A stretch of 64,000 nucleotides of DNA from Antedon mediterranea (GCF_964355755.1 NC_092679.1:15242932-15306931), one strand, 5' to 3'; shown: positions 1 to 11,621, counted from the first letter of the stretch. The notes: a model not told the origin generated them from the letters alone. Made by a program: numbers and translations.

Positions 1-552
1 TAAAATGAAATATTTATAACTGGACTTGAATTTATTTAAGTTATTAGAATTTAGTAAGGATTGACTTAAAGTATACCATATTAGAGGACCATGGTATTTT
101 ATAGAAATTTAAAAAAAAATCTAAAGTACTGAAGTTGCGAATTTGACATATTTTTTGTAATTGAAAAATATACATACAGTATATCTTTTTAAAATTATTA
201 ATTGAAATATTTTATTTGCGGATTCCGTCATTATTGATATACCTATATATTTTTAAGGCCTCCGTCCTAGCTTTTAAATTTTAGTTTGCTTTTGTGGTAT
301 TTTGTTATTTAATTTGATTTTAACCTGATTTTTTATCAATTCTTTTTATTGAAAAAATATCTTTTTAAAATTAATTATTAATAAAAAAACTTAATTTAAT
401 GATTCATGCATTATTGATATACATATTTCTTTTAAGAGTTGCCTTCCTAGCTTTTAAATTTGGGTTTGTTTTTGTGTTTTTTTGTTAATTAATTTGTTTA
501 ATTAAAAAGCCACAATGTGTAACCCTCACCACAGCGTTATATTGTTATATCC

Positions 553-600
553 GGCTTCGTGGTGTAGTGGTTATCCCCGGTTCGAGCCCGGGCGAAACCT
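553..600 (+). pseudogene. truncated tRNA-Val without anticodon arm
   Basis: GGCTTCG head, A box, B box and CGAAACC tail are intact, but 25 nt from the end of the D arm through the anticodon arm to the variable loop are missing. The junction is ttatc|cccgg. Confidence 0.85.
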
Positions 601-755
601 ATTTCTTCATTTTTTATTTGCGGATTCTGCCATTACTATATATTTTTAACACCTCCTTCCTAGCTTTTACATTTGAGTTTTTTGATTTTGTGGTTTTTTG
701 TTATTCAATTTGCTTCACAAAAATTTGTAAATCACAGCGTTATTCTTATACAATC

Positions 756-828
756 GGTTTCGTGGTGTAGTGGTTATCACGTCTGCTTCACACGCAGAAG
801 GTCCCCGGTTCGAGCCCGGGCGGAACCT
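756..828 (+). tRNA. tRNA-Val (CAC), class C2
   Basis: Anticodon CAC in loop TTCACAC. Stem GGTTTCG/CGGAACC has one U5-G68 wobble. All other stems pair, and a TTTT terminator follows two bases on. It directly precedes the minisatellite. Confidence 0.85.
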
Positions 829-880
829 GTTTTGTTTAATTGATTTCTTTTTATTGAAAAACATATATCCTTTTAAAATT

Positions 881-1366
881 AGGTTTTCAACATGTTTACC
901 AATAATGTGCTTAGATATTCAACATGTTAACCAATAATGTGCTTAGGTATTCAACATGTTTACCCATAATGTGCTTAGCTGGTATTCAACATGTTTACCC
1001 ATAATGTGCTTAGGTATTCAACATGTTTACCAATAATGTGCTTAGGTATTCAACATGTTTACCGTAAATGTGCTTAGGTATTTAACATGTTTACCAATAA
1101 TGTGCTTTGGTATTCAACATGTTTACCAATATGTGCTTAGGTATTCAACATGTTTACCAATAATGTTCTTAGGTATTCAACATGTTACCAGTAATGTGCT
1201 TAGGTATTCAACATGTTACCAATAATGTGCTTTTGTATTCAACATGTTACCAATAATGTGCTTAGGCATTCAACATGTTACCACTTATGTATTCAACATG
1301 TTTACCAATAATGTGCTTAGGTATTCAACATGTTTACCAATAATGTGCTTAAGTATTCAACATGTT
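881..1366 (+). repeat. minisatellite, 31-32-bp unit, array 1
   Basis: Repeat starts TATTCAACATGTTTACC and ends ATGTGCTTAGG; the 31-bp form has one T less in TTTACC. Units vary by point changes in a fixed order that is nearly the same in every array. AACATGTT is a perfect palindrome. Confidence 0.95.
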
Positions 1367-1471
1367 TTATCACTTTTACACATGTTTATTTAGCTTTGTG
1401 CTTATTACCATATTTATTCGTAATTTAAATGGATTAAAAAACTGTATGTAAACTACGTTGGTGCTGTACGT

Positions 1472-1544
1472 GGTTTCGTAGTGTAGTGGTTATCACGTCT
1501 GCTTTACACGCAGAAGGTCCCCGGTTCTAGCCCGGATGGAACCT
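1472..1544 (+). tRNA. tRNA-Val (TAC), class T0
   Basis: Anticodon TAC. The T loop reads TTCTA instead of TTCGA and the T stem ends CCGGA, leaving C49-A65 unpaired. T6 terminator. Possibly decaying. Confidence 0.65.
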
Positions 1545-1743
1545 GTTTTTTGATTAATTAGTTTTTTTTTTATTGAAAGATACATTTTTTAAATATTTTA
1601 TTTGCGGATTCCGTCATTATTGATATACCTATATATTTTTAAGGCCTCCGTCCTAGCTTTTAAATTTTAGTTTGCTTTTGTGGTATTTTGTTATTTAATT
1701 TGCTTTTCAAAAATGTGTAACTCACAACGTTATTATAACAAGC

Positions 1744-1816
1744 GGTTTCGTGGTGTAGTGGTTATAACGTCTGCTTCACACGCAGAAGGTCCCCGGTTCG
1801 AGCTCGGGCGAAACCT
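1744..1816 (+). tRNA. tRNA-Val (CAC), class C0
   Basis: Fully paired GGTTTCG/CGAAACC stem. Two changes: ttataac in the D arm (C23 to A) and gagctcggg in the T arm (G53-U61 wobble). T6 terminator. Confidence 0.75.
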
Positions 1817-2042
1817 GATTTTTTATCAATTCTTTTTATTGAAAAAATATCTTTTTAAAATTAATTATTAATAAAAAAACTTAATTTAATGATTCATGCA
1901 TTATTGATATACATATTTCTTTCAAGAGTTGCCTTCCTAGCTTTTAAATTTGGGTTTGTTTTTGTGTTTTTTTGTTAATTAATTTGTTTAATTAAAAAGC
2001 CACAATGTGTAACCCTCACCACAGCGTTATATTGTTATATCC

Positions 2043-2115
2043 GGCTTCGTGGTGTAGTGATTATCACGTCTGCTTAACACGCAGAAGGTCCCCGGTTCGA
2101 GCCCGGGCGAAACCT
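2043..2115 (+). tRNA. tRNA-Val (AAC), class A1
   Basis: Anticodon AAC with C3-A70 mismatch. The D loop has tagtgatta, changing G19 of the usual GG pair. Confidence 0.7.
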
Positions 2116-2270
2116 ATTTCTTCATTTTTTATTTGCGGATTCTGCCATTACTATATATTTTTAACACCTCCTTCCTAGCGTTTACATTTGAGTTTTTTGA
2201 TTTTGTAGTTTTTTGTTATTCAATTTGCTTCACAAAAATTTGTAAATCACAGCGTTATTCTTATACAATC

Positions 2271-2343
2271 GGTTTCGTGGTGTAGTGGTTATCACGTCTG
2301 CTTTACACGCAGAAGGTCCCCGGTTCGAGCCCGGGTGGGACCT
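2271..2343 (+). tRNA. tRNA-Val (TAC), three-wobble stem
   Basis: Intact T loop, but the 3' stem is TGGGACC, giving three G-U wobbles against GGTTTCG. Only this copy and its repeat at 6612 have the form. Confidence 0.75.
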
Positions 2344-2395
2344 GTTTTGTTTAATTGATTTCTTTTTATTGAAAAACATATATCCTTTTAAAATT

Positions 2396-2849
2396 AGGTA
2401 TTCAACATGTTTACCAATAATGTGCTTAGATATTCAACATGTTAGCCAATAATGTGCTTAGGTATTCAACATGTTTACCCATAATGTGCTTAGCTGGTAT
2501 TCAACATGTTTACCCATAATGTGCTTAGGTATTCAACATGTTTACCAATAATGTGCTTAGGTATTCAACATGTTTACCGTAAATGTGCTTAGGTATTTAA
2601 CATGTTTACCAATAATGTGCTTTGGTATTCAACATGTTTACCAATATGTGCTTAGGTATTCAACATGTTTACCAATAATGTTCTTAGGTATTCAACATGT
2701 TACCAGTAATGTGCTTAGGTATTCAACATGTTACCAATAATGTGCTTTTGTATTCAACATGTTACCAATAATGTGCTTAGGCATTCAACATGTTACCACT
2801 TATGTATTCAACATGTTTACCAATAATGTGCTTAAGTATTCAACATGTT
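2396..2849 (+). repeat. minisatellite, array 2
   Basis: Same unit order as array 1, with one unit fewer near the end. Confidence 0.95.
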
Positions 2850-2954
2850 TTATCACTTTTACACATGTTTATTTAGCTTTGTGCTTATTACCATATTTAT
2901 TCGTAATTTAAATGGATTAAAAAACTGTATGTAAACTACGTTGGTGCTGTACGT

Positions 2955-3027
2955 GGTTTCGTAGTGTAGTGGTTATCACGTCTGCTTTACACGCAGAAGG
3001 TCCCCGGTTCTAGCCCGGATGGAACCT
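2955..3027 (+). tRNA. tRNA-Val (TAC), class T0
   Basis: Same TTCTA T loop and C49-A65 mismatch as 1472-1544, so the defect predates the duplication within the unit. Confidence 0.65.
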
Positions 3028-3126
3028 GTTTTTTGATTAATTAGTTTTTTTTTTATTGAAAGATACATTTTTTAAATTATTATTTAAAAACTTAATTTAC
3101 TGATTCAGCGTTATGTTATTTTAAGG

Positions 3127-3199
3127 GGCTTCGTAGTGTATTGGTTATCACGTCTGCTTAACACGCAGAAGGTCCCCGGTTCGAGCCCGGGCGAAACCT
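3127..3199 (+). tRNA. tRNA-Val (AAC), class A1
   Basis: C3-A70 mismatch. The A box reads TAGTGTATTGG (G to T in the D loop). A T7 terminator follows directly. Confidence 0.7.
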
Positions 3200-3414
3200 A
3201 TTTTTTTAACATTATGGTGAAAAGTACTGTATACGCAATATAATATACCGTATAGTATATCTTATTTTTATTACTTTTTTAATATACTTATTTTGTGTAA
3301 TCGGTAATTATCACTTTTACACCTGTTTTTTTGGGATTTTGTGCTTATTACCATATTTATTTGTAATTTAAACAGATTAAAAAACTTTGTGTAAAGTACG
3401 TTGTTCCTGTACGA

Positions 3415-3487
3415 GGTTTCGTAGTGTAGTGGTTATCACGTCTGCTTCACACGCAGAAGGTCCCCGGTTCGAGCCCGAGCGAAACCT
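3415..3487 (+). tRNA. tRNA-Val (CAC), class C0
   Basis: Paired acceptor stem; the 3' T-stem strand CCGAG leaves C50-A64 mismatched. T6 terminator. Confidence 0.7.
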
Positions 3488-3713
3488 GATTTTTTATAAA
3501 TTCTTTTTATTGAAAAAATATATTTTTAAAATTAATTATTAATAAAAAAACTTAATTTAATGATTCATGCATTATTGATATACATATTTCTTTCAAGAGT
3601 TGCCTTCCTAGCTTTTAAATTTTGGTTTGTTTTTGTGTTATTTTGTTAATTAATTTTTTTAATTAAAAAGCCACAATGTATAACTCTCACCACAGCGTTA
3701 TATTGTTATATCC

Positions 3714-3786
3714 GGCTTCGTGGTGTAGTGGTTATCACGTCTGCTTAACACGCAGAAGGTCCCCGGTTCGAGCCCGGGCGAAACCT
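3714..3786 (+). tRNA. tRNA-Val (AAC), class A1
   Basis: Clean cloverleaf apart from C3-A70. T7 terminator. Confidence 0.78.
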
Positions 3787-4009
3787 ATTTTTTTCTTAAT
3801 TTTTTTTTTATTGAAAAATATCTTTTAAAATTATTAATTAAAAACTTAATTTACTGATTCATCCATTTATCGATATACATATTTCTTTTAAGATTTTGCC
3901 GTCCTAACTTTTAAATTTTGGTTTATTTTTGTGCTTTTTTATTAATTAATTTGATCAATTAAGTAGCAACAATGTGTAATCCACACCACAGCGTTACGTT
4001 GTTATATGT

Positions 4010-4082
4010 GGCTTCGTGGTGTAGTGGTTATCACGTCTGCTTAACACGCAGAAGGTCCCCGGTTCGAGCCCGGGCGAAACCT
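4010..4082 (+). tRNA. tRNA-Val (AAC), class A1
   Basis: Clean apart from C3-A70; a long T-run starts four bases downstream. Followed by about 230 bp without tRNA up to the unit junction at 4341. Confidence 0.78.
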
Positions 4083-4893
4083 ATATTTTTTTTTACATTA
4101 TGGTAAAAAGTACTGTATTCGTAATATGATAAAGAGTTTATCTCGTTTTATTTTGTTTTTACTACTTTTTTGTGGAATCGTTTACATGTTTATTTAGCTT
4201 TGTGCTTATTACCATATTTGTTTATAATTTACAATTACGCTATAGGAAATACAAACAACAAGAGGACAAACGTCCAATACATGTACTAATCATTTTCATT
4301 TGCAGATAAAAGAAGATAAATTAATTGGATCTGTACTGTGATAAAATGAAATATTTATAACTGGACTTGAATTTATTTAAGTTATTAGAATTTAGTAAGG
4401 ATTGACTTAAAGTATACCATATTAGAGGACCATGGTATTTTATAGAAATTTAAAAAAAAATCTAAAGTACTGAAGTTGCGAATTTGACATATTTTTTGTA
4501 ATTGAAAAATATACATACAGTATATCTTTTTAAAATTATTAATTGAAATATTTTATTTGCGGATTCCGTCATTATTGATATACCTATATATTTTTAAGGC
4601 CTCCGTCCTAGCTTTTAAATTTTAGTTTGCTTTTGTGGTATTTTGTTATTTAATTTGATTTTAACCTGATTTTTTATCAATTCTTTTTATTGAAAAAATA
4701 TCTTTTTAAAATTAATTATTAATAAAAAAACTTAATTTAATGATTCATGCATTATTGATATACATATTTCTTTTAAGAGTTGCCTTCCTAGCTTTTAAAT
4801 TTGGGTTTGTTTTTGTGTTTTTTTGTTAATTAATTTGTTTAATTAAAAAGCCACAATGTGTAACCCTCACCACAGCGTTATATTGTTATATCC

Positions 4894-4941
4894 GGCTTCG
4901 TGGTGTAGTGGTTATCCCCGGTTCGAGCCCGGGCGAAACCT
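4894..4941 (+). pseudogene. truncated tRNA-Val without anticodon arm, copy 2
   Basis: Identical 25-nt deletion to 553-600, offset 4341. Confidence 0.85.
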
Positions 4942-5096
4942 ATTTCTTCATTTTTTATTTGCGGATTCTGCCATTACTATATATTTTTAACACCTCCTTC
5001 CTAGCTTTTACATTTGAGTTTTTTGATTTTGTGGTTTTTTGTTATTCAATTTGCTTCACAAAAATTTGTAAATCACAGCGTTATTCTTATACAATC

Positions 5097-5169
5097 GGTT
5101 TCGTGGTGTAGTGGTTATCACGTCTGCTTCACACGCAGAAGGTCCCCGGTTCGAGCCCGGGCGGAACCT
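5097..5169 (+). tRNA. tRNA-Val (CAC), class C2
   Basis: Unit-2 copy of 756-828, with the same sequence. Confidence 0.85.
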
Positions 5170-5221
5170 GTTTTGTTTAATTGATTTCTTTTTATTGAAA
5201 AACATATATCCTTTTAAAATT

Positions 5222-5707
5222 AGGTTTTCAACATGTTTACCAATAATGTGCTTAGATATTCAACATGTTAACCAATAATGTGCTTAGGTATTCAACATGT
5301 TTACCCATAATGTGCTTAGCTGGTATTCAACATGTTTACCCATAATGTGCTTAGGTATTCAACATGTTTACCAATAATGTGCTTAGGTATTCAACATGTT
5401 TACCGTAAATGTGCTTAGGTATTTAACATGTTTACCAATAATGTGCTTTGGTATTCAACATGTTTACCAATATGTGCTTAGGTATTCAACATGTTTACCA
5501 ATAATGTTCTTAGGTATTCAACATGTTACCAGTAATGTGCTTAGGTATTCAACATGTTACCAATAATGTGCTTTTGTATTCAACATGTTACCAATAATGT
5601 GCTTAGGCATTCAACATGTTACCACTTATGTATTCAACATGTTTACCAATAATGTGCTTAGGTATTCAACATGTTTACCAATAATGTGCTTAAGTATTCA
5701 ACATGTT
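5222..5707 (+). repeat. minisatellite, array 3
   Basis: Copy of 881-1366 at offset 4341. Confidence 0.95.
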
Positions 5708-5812
5708 TTATCACTTTTACACATGTTTATTTAGCTTTGTGCTTATTACCATATTTATTCGTAATTTAAATGGATTAAAAAACTGTATGTAAACTACGTT
5801 GGTGCTGTACGT

Positions 5813-5885
5813 GGTTTCGTAGTGTAGTGGTTATCACGTCTGCTTTACACGCAGAAGGTCCCCGGTTCTAGCCCGGATGGAACCT
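5813..5885 (+). tRNA. tRNA-Val (TAC), class T0
   Basis: Unit-2 copy of 1472-1544, with the same TTCTA loop. Confidence 0.65.
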
Positions 5886-6084
5886 GTTTTTTGATTAATT
5901 AGTTTTTTTTTTATTGAAAGATACATTTTTTAAATATTTTATTTGCGGATTCCGTCATTATTGATATACCTATATATTTTTAAGGCCTCCGTCCTAGCTT
6001 TTAAATTTTAGTTTGCTTTTGTGGTATTTTGTTATTTAATTTGCTTTTCAAAAATGTGTAACTCACAACGTTATTATAACAAGC

Positions 6085-6157
6085 GGTTTCGTGGTGTAGT
6101 GGTTATAACGTCTGCTTCACACGCAGAAGGTCCCCGGTTCGAGCTCGGGCGAAACCT
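6085..6157 (+). tRNA. tRNA-Val (CAC), class C0
   Basis: Unit-2 copy of 1744-1816, with the same ttataac and gagctcggg changes. Confidence 0.75.
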
Positions 6158-6383
6158 GATTTTTTATCAATTCTTTTTATTGAAAAAATATCTTTTTAAA
6201 ATTAATTATTAATAAAAAAACTTAATTTAATGATTCATGCATTATTGATATACATATTTCTTTCAAGAGTTGCCTTCCTAGCTTTTAAATTTGGGTTTGT
6301 TTTTGTGTTTTTTTGTTAATTAATTTGTTTAATTAAAAAGCCACAATGTGTAACCCTCACCACAGCGTTATATTGTTATATCC

Positions 6384-6456
6384 GGCTTCGTGGTGTAGTG
6401 ATTATCACGTCTGCTTAACACGCAGAAGGTCCCCGGTTCGAGCCCGGGCGAAACCT
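6384..6456 (+). tRNA. tRNA-Val (AAC), class A1
   Basis: Unit-2 copy of 2043-2115, with the same G19 to A change. Confidence 0.7.
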
Positions 6457-6611
6457 ATTTCTTCATTTTTTATTTGCGGATTCTGCCATTACTATATATT
6501 TTTAACACCTCCTTCCTAGCGTTTACATTTGAGTTTTTTGATTTTGTAGTTTTTTGTTATTCAATTTGCTTCACAAAAATTTGTAAATCACAGCGTTATT
6601 CTTATACAATC

Positions 6612-6684
6612 GGTTTCGTGGTGTAGTGGTTATCACGTCTGCTTTACACGCAGAAGGTCCCCGGTTCGAGCCCGGGTGGGACCT
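6612..6684 (+). tRNA. tRNA-Val (TAC), three-wobble stem
   Basis: Unit-2 copy of 2271-2343. Confidence 0.75.
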
Positions 6685-6736
6685 GTTTTGTTTAATTGAT
6701 TTCTTTTTATTGAAAAACATATATCCTTTTAAAATT

Positions 6737-7190
6737 AGGTATTCAACATGTTTACCAATAATGTGCTTAGATATTCAACATGTTAGCCAATAATGTGCTT
6801 AGGTATTCAACATGTTTACCCATAATGTGCTTAGCTGGTATTCAACATGTTTACCCATAATGTGCTTAGGTATTCAACATGTTTACCAATAATGTGCTTA
6901 GGTATTCAACATGTTTACCGTAAATGTGCTTAGGTATTTAACATGTTTACCAATAATGTGCTTTGGTATTCAACATGTTTACCAATATGTGCTTAGGTAT
7001 TCAACATGTTTACCAATAATGTTCTTAGGTATTCAACATGTTACCAGTAATGTGCTTAGGTATTCAACATGTTACCAATAATGTGCTTTTGTATTCAACA
7101 TGTTACCAATAATGTGCTTAGGCATTCAACATGTTACCACTTATGTATTCAACATGTTTACCAATAATGTGCTTAAGTATTCAACATGTT
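6737..7190 (+). repeat. minisatellite, array 4
   Basis: Copy of 2396-2849 at offset 4341. Confidence 0.95.
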
Positions 7191-7295
7191 TTATCACTTT
7201 TACACATGTTTATTTAGCTTTGTGCTTATTACCATATTTATTCGTAATTTAAATGGATTAAAAAACTGTATGTAAACTACGTTGGTGCTGTACGT

Positions 7296-7368
7296 GGTTT
7301 CGTAGTGTAGTGGTTATCACGTCTGCTTTACACGCAGAAGGTCCCCGGTTCTAGCCCGGATGGAACCT
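7296..7368 (+). tRNA. tRNA-Val (TAC), class T0
   Basis: Unit-2 copy of 2955-3027. Confidence 0.65.
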
Positions 7369-7467
7369 GTTTTTTGATTAATTAGTTTTTTTTTTATTGA
7401 AAGATACATTTTTTAAATTATTATTTAAAAACTTAATTTACTGATTCAGCGTTATGTTATTTTAAGG

Positions 7468-7540
7468 GGCTTCGTAGTGTATTGGTTATCACGTCTGCTT
7501 AACACGCAGAAGGTCCCCGGTTCGAGCCCGGGCGAAACCT
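7468..7540 (+). tRNA. tRNA-Val (AAC), class A1
   Basis: Unit-2 copy of 3127-3199, with the same A-box change. Confidence 0.7.
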
Positions 7541-7755
7541 ATTTTTTTAACATTATGGTGAAAAGTACTGTATACGCAATATAATATACCGTATAGTATA
7601 TCTTATTTTTATTACTTTTTTAATATACTTATTTTGTGTAATCGGTAATTATCACTTTTACACCTGTTTTTTTGGGATTTTGTGCTTATTACCATATTTA
7701 TTTGTAATTTAAACAGATTAAAAAACTTTGTGTAAAGTACGTTGTTCCTGTACGA

Positions 7756-7828
7756 GGTTTCGTAGTGTAGTGGTTATCACGTCTGCTTCACACGCAGAAG
7801 GTCCCCGGTTCGAGCCCGAGCGAAACCT
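7756..7828 (+). tRNA. tRNA-Val (CAC), class C0
   Basis: Unit-2 copy of 3415-3487. The flank just downstream carries two of the point differences between units. Confidence 0.7.
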
Positions 7829-8054
7829 GATTTTTTATCAATTCTTTTTATTGAAAAAATATCTTTTTAAAATTAATTATTAATAAAAAAACTTAATTTA
7901 ATGATTCATGCATTATTGATATACATATTTCTTTCAAGAGTTGCCTTCCTAGCTTTTAAATTTTGGTTTGTTTTTGTGTTATTTTGTTAATTAATTTTTT
8001 TAATTAAAAAGCCACAATGTATAACCCTCACCACAGCGTTATATTGTTATATCC

Positions 8055-8127
8055 GGCTTCGTGGTGTAGTGGTTATCACGTCTGCTTAACACGCAGAAGG
8101 TCCCCGGTTCGAGCCCGGGCGAAACCT
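8055..8127 (+). tRNA. tRNA-Val (AAC), class A1
   Basis: Unit-2 copy of 3714-3786. Confidence 0.78.
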
Positions 8128-8350
8128 ATTTTTTTCTTAATTTTTTTTTTATTGAAAAATATCTTTTAAAATTATTAATTAAAAACTTAATTTACTGATT
8201 CATCCATTTATCGATATACATATTTCTTTTAAGATTTTGCCGTCCTAACTTTTAAATTTTGGTTTATTTTTGTGCTTTTTTATTAATTAATTTGATCAAT
8301 TAAGTAGCAACAATGTGTAATCCACACCACAGCGTTACGTTGTTATATGT

Positions 8351-8423
8351 GGCTTCGTGGTGTAGTGGTTATCACGTCTGCTTAACACGCAGAAGGTCCC
8401 CGGTTCGAGCCCGGGCGAAACCT
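8351..8423 (+). tRNA. tRNA-Val (AAC), class A1
   Basis: Unit-2 copy of 4010-4082. Confidence 0.78.
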
Positions 8424-9234
8424 ATATTTTTTTTTACATTATGGTAAAAAGTACTGTATTCGTAATATGATAAAGAGTTTATCTCGTTTTATTTTGTTTT
8501 TACTACTTTTTTGTGGAATCATTTACATGTTTATTTAGCTTTGTGCTTATTACCATATTTGTTTATAATTTACAATTACGCTATAGGAAATACAAACAAC
8601 AAGAGGACAAACGTCCAATACATGTACTAATCATTTTCATTTGCAGATAAAAGAAGATAAATTAATTGGATCTGTACTGTGATAAAATGAAATATTTATA
8701 ACTGGACTTGAATTTATTTAAGTTATTAGAATTTAGTAAGGATTGACTTAAAGTATACCATATTAGAGGACCATGGTATTTTATAGAAATTTAAAAAAAA
8801 ATCTAAAGTACTGAAGTTGCGAATTTGACATATTTTTTGTAATTGAAAAATATACATACAGTATATCTTTTTAAAATTATTAATTGAAATATTTTATTTG
8901 CGGATTCCGTCATTATTGATATACCTATATATTTTTAAGGCCTCCGTCCTAGCTTTTAAATTTTAGTTTGCTTTTGTGGTATTTTGTTATTTAATTTGAT
9001 TTTAACCTGATTTTTTATCAATTCTTTTTATTGAAAAAATATCTTTTTAAAATTAATTATTAATAAAAAAACTTAATTTAATGATTCATGCATTATTGAT
9101 ATACATATTTCTTTCAAGAGTTGCCTTCCTAGCTTTTAAATTTGGGTTTGTTTTTGTGTTTTTTTGTTAATTAATTTGTTTAATTAAAAAGCCACAATGT
9201 GTAACCCTCACCACAGCGTTATATTGTTATATCC

Positions 9235-9282
9235 GGCTTCGTGGTGTAGTGGTTATCCCCGGTTCGAGCCCGGGCGAAACCT
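9235..9282 (+). pseudogene. truncated tRNA-Val without anticodon arm, copy 3
   Basis: Same 25-nt deletion in the third unit. Confidence 0.85.
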
Positions 9283-9437
9283 ATTTCTTCATTTTTTATT
9301 TGCGGATTCTGCCATTACTATATATTTTTAACACCTCCTTCCTAGCTTTTACATTTGAGTTTTTTGATTTTGTGGTTTTTTGTTATTCAATTTGCTTCAC
9401 AAAAATTTGTAAATCACAGCGTTATTCTTATACAATC

Positions 9438-9510
9438 GGTTTCGTGGTGTAGTGGTTATCACGTCTGCTTCACACGCAGAAGGTCCCCGGTTCGAGCCCG
9501 GGCGGAACCT
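9438..9510 (+). tRNA. tRNA-Val (CAC), class C2
   Basis: Unit-3 copy of 756-828. Confidence 0.85.
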
Positions 9511-9562
9511 GTTTTGTTTAATTGATTTCTTTTTATTGAAAAACATATATCCTTTTAAAATT

Positions 9563-10112
9563 AGGTTTTCAACATGTTTACCAATAATGTGCTTAGATAT
9601 TCAACATGTTAACCAATAATGTGCTTAGGTATTCAACATGTTTACCCATAATGTGCTTAGCTGGTATTCAACATGTTTACCCATAATGTGCTTAGGTATT
9701 CAACATGTTTACCAATAATGTGCTTAGGTATTCAACATGTTTACCGTAAATGTGCTTAGGTATTTAACATGTTTACCAATAATGTGCTTTGGTATTCAAC
9801 ATGTTTACCAATATGTGCTTAGGTATTCAACATGTTTACCAATAATGTTCTTAGGTATTCAACATGTTACCAGTAATGTGCTTAGGTATTCAACATGTTA
9901 CCAATAATGTGCTTAGGTATTCAACATGTTTACCGTAAATGTGCTTAGGTATTTAACATGTTTACCAATAATGTGCTTTGGTATTCAACATGTTTACCAA
10001 TAATGTGCTTAGGCATTCAACATGTTACCACTTATGTATTCAACATGTTTACCAATAATGTGCTTAGGTATTCAACATGTTTACCAATAATGTGCTTAAG
10101 TATTCAACATGT
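9563..10112 (+). repeat. minisatellite, array 5
   Basis: Expanded by about two units (65 bp) relative to array 1, with an internal block from taccgtaaatgtg repeated. Confidence 0.95.
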
Positions 10113-10218
10113 TTTATCACTTTTACACATTTTTATTTAGCTTTGTGCTTATTACCATATTTATTCGTAATTTAAATGGATTAAAAAACTGTATGTAAAC
10201 TACGTTGGTGCTGTACGT

Positions 10219-10291
10219 GGTTTCGTAGTGTAGTGGTTATCACGTCTGCTTTACACGCAGAAGGTCCCCGGTTCTAGCCCGGATGGAACCT
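10219..10291 (+). tRNA. tRNA-Val (TAC), class T0
   Basis: TTCTA T loop and C49-A65 as at 1472; pushed downstream by the longer minisatellite. Confidence 0.65.
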
Positions 10292-10529
10292 GTTTTTTGA
10301 TTAATTAGTTTTTTTTTTATTGAAAGATACATTTTTTAAATATTTTATTTGCGGATTCCGTCATTATTGATATACCTATATATTTTTAAGGCCTCCGTCC
10401 TAGCTTTTAAATTTTAGTTTGCTTTTGTGGTATTTTGTTATTTAATTTGCTTTTCAAAAATGTGTAACTCACAACGTTATTATAATAATTGATTTCTTTT
10501 TATTGAAAAACATATATCCTTTTAAAATT

Positions 10530-10983
10530 AGGTATTCAACATGTTTACCAATAATGTGCTTAGATATTCAACATGTTAGCCAATAATGTGCTTAGGTATT
10601 CAACATGTTTACCCATAATGTGCTTAGCTGGTATTCAACATGTTTACCCATAATGTGCTTAGGTATTCAACATGTTTACCAATAATGTGCTTAGGTATTC
10701 AACATGTTTACCGTAAATGTGCTTAGGTATTTAACATGTTTACCAATAATGTGCTTTGGTATTCAACATGTTTACCAATATGTGCTTAGGTATTCAACAT
10801 GTTTACCAATAATGTTCTTAGGTATTCAACATGTTACCAGTAATGTGCTTAGGTATTCAACATGTTACCAATAATGTGCTTTTGTATTCAACATGTTACC
10901 AATAATGTGCTTAGGCATTCAACATGTTACCACTTATGTATTCAACATGTTTACCAATAATGTGCTTAAGTATTCAACATGTT
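10530..10983 (+). repeat. minisatellite, array 6
   Basis: Equivalent to array 2; a deletion just upstream removed the preceding tRNAs. Confidence 0.95.
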
Positions 10984-11088
10984 TTATCACTTTTACACAT
11001 GTTTATTTAGCTTTGTGCTTATTACCATATTTATTCGTAATTTAAATGGATTAAAAAACTGTATGTAAACTACGTTGGTGCTGTACGT

Positions 11089-11161
11089 GGTTTCGTAGTG
11101 TAGTGGTTATCACGTCTGCTTTACACGCAGAAGGTCCCCGGTTCTAGCCCGGATGGAACCT
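11089..11161 (+). tRNA. tRNA-Val (TAC), class T0
   Basis: Unit-3 copy of 2955-3027. The three genes expected between 10,291 and here have been deleted. Confidence 0.65.
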
Positions 11162-11260
11162 GTTTTTTGATTAATTAGTTTTTTTTTTATTGAAAGATAC
11201 ATTTTTTAAATTATTATTTAAAAACTTAATTTACTGATTCAGCGTTATGTTATTTTAAGG

Positions 11261-11333
11261 GGCTTCGTAGTGTATTGGTTATCACGTCTGCTTAACACGC
11301 AGAAGGTCCCCGGTTCGAGCCCGGGCGAAACCT
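11261..11333 (+). tRNA. tRNA-Val (AAC), class A1
   Basis: Unit-3 copy of 3127-3199, A box TAGTGTATTGG. Confidence 0.7.
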
Positions 11334-11548
11334 ATTTTTTTAACATTATGGTGAAAAGTACTGTATACGCAATATAATATACCGTATAGTATATCTTATT
11401 TTTATTACTTTTTTAATATACTTATTTTGTGTAATCGGTAATTATCACTTTTACACCTGTTTTTTTGGGATTTTGTGCTTATTACCATATTTATTTGTAA
11501 TTTAAACAGATTAAAAAACTTTGTGTAAAGTACGTTGTTCCTGTACGA

Positions 11549-11621
11549 GGTTTCGTAGTGTAGTGGTTATCACGTCTGCTTCACACGCAGAAGGTCCCCG
11601 GTTCGAGCCCGAGCGAAACCT
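11549..11621 (+). tRNA. tRNA-Val (CAC), class C0
   Basis: Unit-3 copy of 3415-3487, with the C50-A64 mismatch retained. Confidence 0.7.

Larger units (their letters stand above)
1..4341 (+). repeat. 4341-bp higher-order tRNA-Val unit, copy 1
   Basis: The opening sequence taaaatgaaatatttataac recurs at 4342 and 8683, giving an exact 4341-bp period. The unit holds one truncated and ten full tRNA-Val genes and two minisatellites. The first 550 bases hold only AT-rich spacer; at about 190-330 there is a tRNA-less copy of the spacer that precedes the gene at 1744. The window start may cut into an earlier copy. Confidence 0.93.
4342..8682 (+). repeat. 4341-bp higher-order tRNA-Val unit, copy 2
   Basis: Head-to-tail copy with every tRNA offset by exactly 4341. 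A few point differences are visible, for example ttttataaattc at about 3493 against ttttatcaattc at 7834, and taactctcac at 3681 against taaccctcac at 8022. It is therefore a real second copy and not simply a repeated read. Confidence 0.93.

Noticed and set aside
1-8682. Assembly duplication as sole explanation of the 4341-bp repeat
   Set aside because: Several point differences separate the copies and a third copy is a mosaic of both. Copy number still needs long-read support.
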